Shown here: piece by piece, positions 5,167 to 6,351 of the stretch
How positions within the stretch are numbered: position 1 is the stretch's first letter
Layout of the letters: each line of letters starts with the position of its first letter
From: an uncultured Lachnospiraceae bacterium
GTDB taxonomy: Bacteria; Bacillota; Clostridia; Lachnospirales; Lachnospiraceae
Length of the DNA stretch: 6,351 nt
Assembly (NCBI GenBank): GCA_900554925.1
Contig: USJG01000133.1
Coordinates: 1-6,351, forward strand
Direction: 5' to 3'
Made by a program: the position numbers and the translations under genes
Notes under the pieces: model-generated
What the model saw: only the letters and a program-made list of their open reading frames with translations
Databases searched by the model: none
Told to the model about the DNA's origin: nothing

Positions 5167-6039
5167 ATGAAAGTTACAGAAATTTTTGAAAACAAAAAAC
5201 GAGAAGGGAAACCGGTTTTATCCTTTGAGATATTTCCGCCCAAAAAGGAAGAAGCACTTAAAAATATTGACGACACATTAGAAAAGCTGTGTGATCTTCA
5301 TCCTGACTTTATCAGTGTTACCTTTGGGGCAGGGGGAAGCGCGGCAAACAATCAGACGGTAGAGCTGGCCAAAAAAATAAAGAATAACTATGGAGTTGAG
5401 CCTATTGTCCATCTGACCTGTCTGCATTATGGCAAAGAAGATATTTCCGCCATTTTGGCGCAGCTTAAGGAAGAAGGAATTGAAAATGTTCTTGCTCTGC
5501 GCGGAGATGTGAATCCCAATGTTCCTGTTAAAAATGATTTTAAATATGCAAATGAGCTGGTAGCCTATATCAGGAGTCAGGGGGATTTTCATATAAGCGG
5601 AGCATGTTATCCGGAAACTCATCTGGAGGCGCCGGATTCCATTACGGATATTCATAACTTGAAAAAGAAGGTGGATGCGGGAGCAACCCATCTGGTATCC
5701 CAGTTGTTTTTTGATAATGAGGCTTTTTATCGTTTTTATGAGAAAACAAGAATTGCAGGGATTATGGCACCCATTGAAGCAGGGATCATGCCGGTAACTA
5801 ACCGGGCACAGATCGAGCGGATGGTTCACATCTGCGGAGCTACACTGCCTGAGAAATTTGAAAAAATCCTTCATAAATATGAAGATAACAAAGAAGCGTT
5901 ATTTGATGCGGGAATGGCATATGCAGTGAATCAAATTGTAGATCTGATTGCCAATGATGTGGATGGTATTCATATTTTTACCATGAACAGCTCCAAGGTG
6001 GCAGGAAGGATCTGCGACAGCATCAGAAACCTTATTTAA
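5167..6039 (+). CDS. metF: 5,10-methylenetetrahydrofolate reductase
   Basis: This FAD-dependent cytosolic enzyme reduces 5,10-methylene-THF to 5-methyl-THF, feeding methionine synthesis, or in acetogens the methyl branch of the Wood-Ljungdahl pathway. At 290 residues it is the size of bacterial MetF (E. coli ~296), a single TIM barrel. Expected residues are present: Glu21 in FEIFPP (the catalytic Glu28 of E. coli), Thr52 in SVTFGAGG, Asp114 in LALRGD (E. coli Asp120), GACYPETH at 145-152 and Gln179 in VSQLFFDN (E. coli Gln183). The ATG at 5167 matches the family N-terminus, and no earlier start exists before the in-frame stop at 5131. Its ribosome binding site is poor (AAGG too far, GGG close), which may keep translation low or depend on leader structure. 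No metV, metH or folD lies alongside; a broken SDR gene follows by 18 bp. The call is firm. Confidence 0.97.
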   Translation: MKVTEIFENKKREGKPVLSFEIFPPKKEEALKNIDDTLEKLCDLHPDFISVTFGAGGSAANNQTVELAKKIKNNYGVEPIVHLTCLHYGKEDISAILAQLKEEGIENVLALRGDVNPNVPVKNDFKYANELVAYIRSQGDFHISGACYPETHLEAPDSITDIHNLKKKVDAGATHLVSQLFFDNEAFYRFYEKTRIAGIMAPIEAGIMPVTNRAQIERMVHICGATLPEKFEKILHKYEDNKEALFDAGMAYAVNQIVDLIANDVDGIHIFTMNSSKVAGRICDSIRNLI

Positions 6040-6057
6040 GGGAATTAAAGAGTTAAA

Positions 6058-6234
6058 ATGAGAAAGAAAGTGCTGATCACGGGAGGTTCCCGTGGAATAG
6101 GAGAGGCAGCGGCCAGAGTTTTAGCCCGTGAGGGCTATGATCTGTTTCTGGTGTGCAAAAGCTCAGAAGAAAAAATAAAGAGGATAAAGAGAATGTTAAA
6201 AAAAGGTATGTCGCCCAGCGACATACCTTTTTAA
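6058..6234 (+). pseudogene. Truncated short-chain dehydrogenase/reductase (N-terminal 58 codons)
   Basis: Translation from ATG 6058 gives MRKKVLITGGSRGIGEAAAR..., the classic SDR opening: a beta strand, the nucleotide-binding TGGSRGIG (residues 8-15), a helix, and a second strand DLFLVCKSS (28-36). This is FabG-like. Similarity fades at about residues 45-49, and the frame then reads through a terminator hairpin to a stop at 6232-6234. Intact members have about 240-250 residues; the NAG motif, catalytic Ser and YxxxK are all missing, so it cannot work as a reductase. It starts 18 bp after metF and was probably co-transcribed with it. The 3' part seems to have been lost by deletion or rearrangement, with the junction near 6190-6200. 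I see no insertion-element end at the junction. The ribosome binding site (AAAGAG) is weak. Confidence 0.8.
6200..6232. terminator. Bidirectional intrinsic terminator between converging genes
   Basis: A perfect 15-bp stem is formed by AAAAAGGTATGTCGC (6200-6214) and GCGACATACCTTTTT (6218-6232) around the loop CCA. Five Ts close it on the + strand, and seven As (6198-6204) give a T run on the - strand. It begins 5 bp past the - strand stop codon and also ends metF transcripts. The SDR remnant's reading frame runs through it. Confidence 0.93.
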
Positions 6235-6237
6235 GTT

Positions 6238-6351
6238 TTATTCCAGCCCTATTTCATCTACGAATATAAATGCCGGTCTTCCTTTACCCCAATGCCATGC
6301 CGGTATGTTATATTCCGGACGGGCTGTTATTTTCATATAACGTGCCTGCAC
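6238..6351 (-). CDS. C-terminal tail of a probable GH20/F5-8 type C domain protein (partial)
   Basis: Reading the - strand from the window edge gives 37 residues ending at TAA (complement of 6238-6240): VQARYMKITARPEYNIPAWHW... to FIFVDEIGLE. The pattern 'ARY.+I.A......P.WH.G.G..A.IF.DEI' resembles, from memory, the last two strands of the F5/8-type (discoidin-like) C-terminal domain on GH20 beta-N-acetylhexosaminidases and related secreted glycosidases. There it helps bind carbohydrate. Nearly all of the gene lies beyond the right edge, so the catalytic domain is not visible and the enzyme call is tentative. The frame is open to the edge, and the stop is followed directly by the shared terminator, which supports a real gene end. 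Confidence 0.65.
   Translation of the reverse strand: MQARYMKITARPEYNIPAWHWGKGRPAFIFVDEIGLE

Noticed and set aside
5278..5874. Long open frame on the - strand opposite metF.
   Set aside because: It is the antisense shadow of a firmly identified gene; its product has no recognisable motif and no ribosome binding site stands out.
6058..6234. Genuine 58-residue small protein rather than a gene remnant.
   Set aside because: The N-terminus is a standard SDR Rossmann start, and the C-terminal residues are encoded by a terminator hairpin, which fits truncation better. It is kept as a pseudogene with some doubt.
6180..6240. Insertion sequence end or attachment site at the SDR break.
   Set aside because: The inverted repeat there is a textbook bidirectional terminator with A and T flanks; no transposase, target duplication or tRNA end is visible.

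Overview
The window looks like chromosomal DNA from a Gram-positive anaerobe of the Clostridia, most likely Lachnospiraceae-like. The basis is moderate-to-low GC, strong AGGAGG-type ribosome binding sites, the MATE, GtrA and MetF versions present, and intrinsic terminators. The assignment to a group is an inference from protein style, not from a marker gene. Almost everything is on the + strand; only the last ~115 bases carry a gene end on the - strand. I see no tRNA, rRNA, CRISPR array, insertion sequence or phage gene.

Left part (1-3286): the C-terminal half of an M20-family amidohydrolase/peptidase runs in from the left edge. It is followed by a complete LacI/GalR-family regulator (760-1767) and a complete 12-helix MATE efflux protein (1931-3286). 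The 163-bp gap between regulator and transporter is dense in signals. It holds a weak terminator-like hairpin, a 16-bp palindrome with a central CG that resembles a LacI-family operator (1832-1847), two overlapping sigma-A-like promoters, and three alternating copies of a TGGAAA box around the -10 region. The simplest reading is that the LacI-type protein regulates the MATE gene, perhaps together with the hydrolase upstream.

Middle part (3331-5070): a promoter precedes a three-gene unit. The genes are a secreted lipoprotein with PQQ/beta-propeller-like strands, a four-helix GtrA-family membrane protein starting at GTG, and a 74-residue conserved-looking small helical protein of unknown function. 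The unit ends at a strong intrinsic terminator (5037-5070). This suggests an envelope or glycan-related function, but nothing fixes the substrate.

Right part (5006-6351): a good promoter sits directly against, and partly inside, that terminator. It would drive metF (5,10-methylenetetrahydrofolate reductase, complete with its key residues) through a leader of about 125 nt. Downstream of metF lies the first ~50 codons of a short-chain dehydrogenase/reductase, cut off inside a 15-bp bidirectional terminator. Converging on it from the right is the C-terminal tail of a - strand protein that resembles the end of a GH20-type hexosaminidase or F5/8-type carbohydrate-binding domain.

The window is mostly ordinary housekeeping and accessory DNA. 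The points most worth a second look are the regulatory gap before the MATE gene, the lipoprotein-GtrA-small protein unit, the promoter/terminator overlap before metF, and the broken SDR gene.
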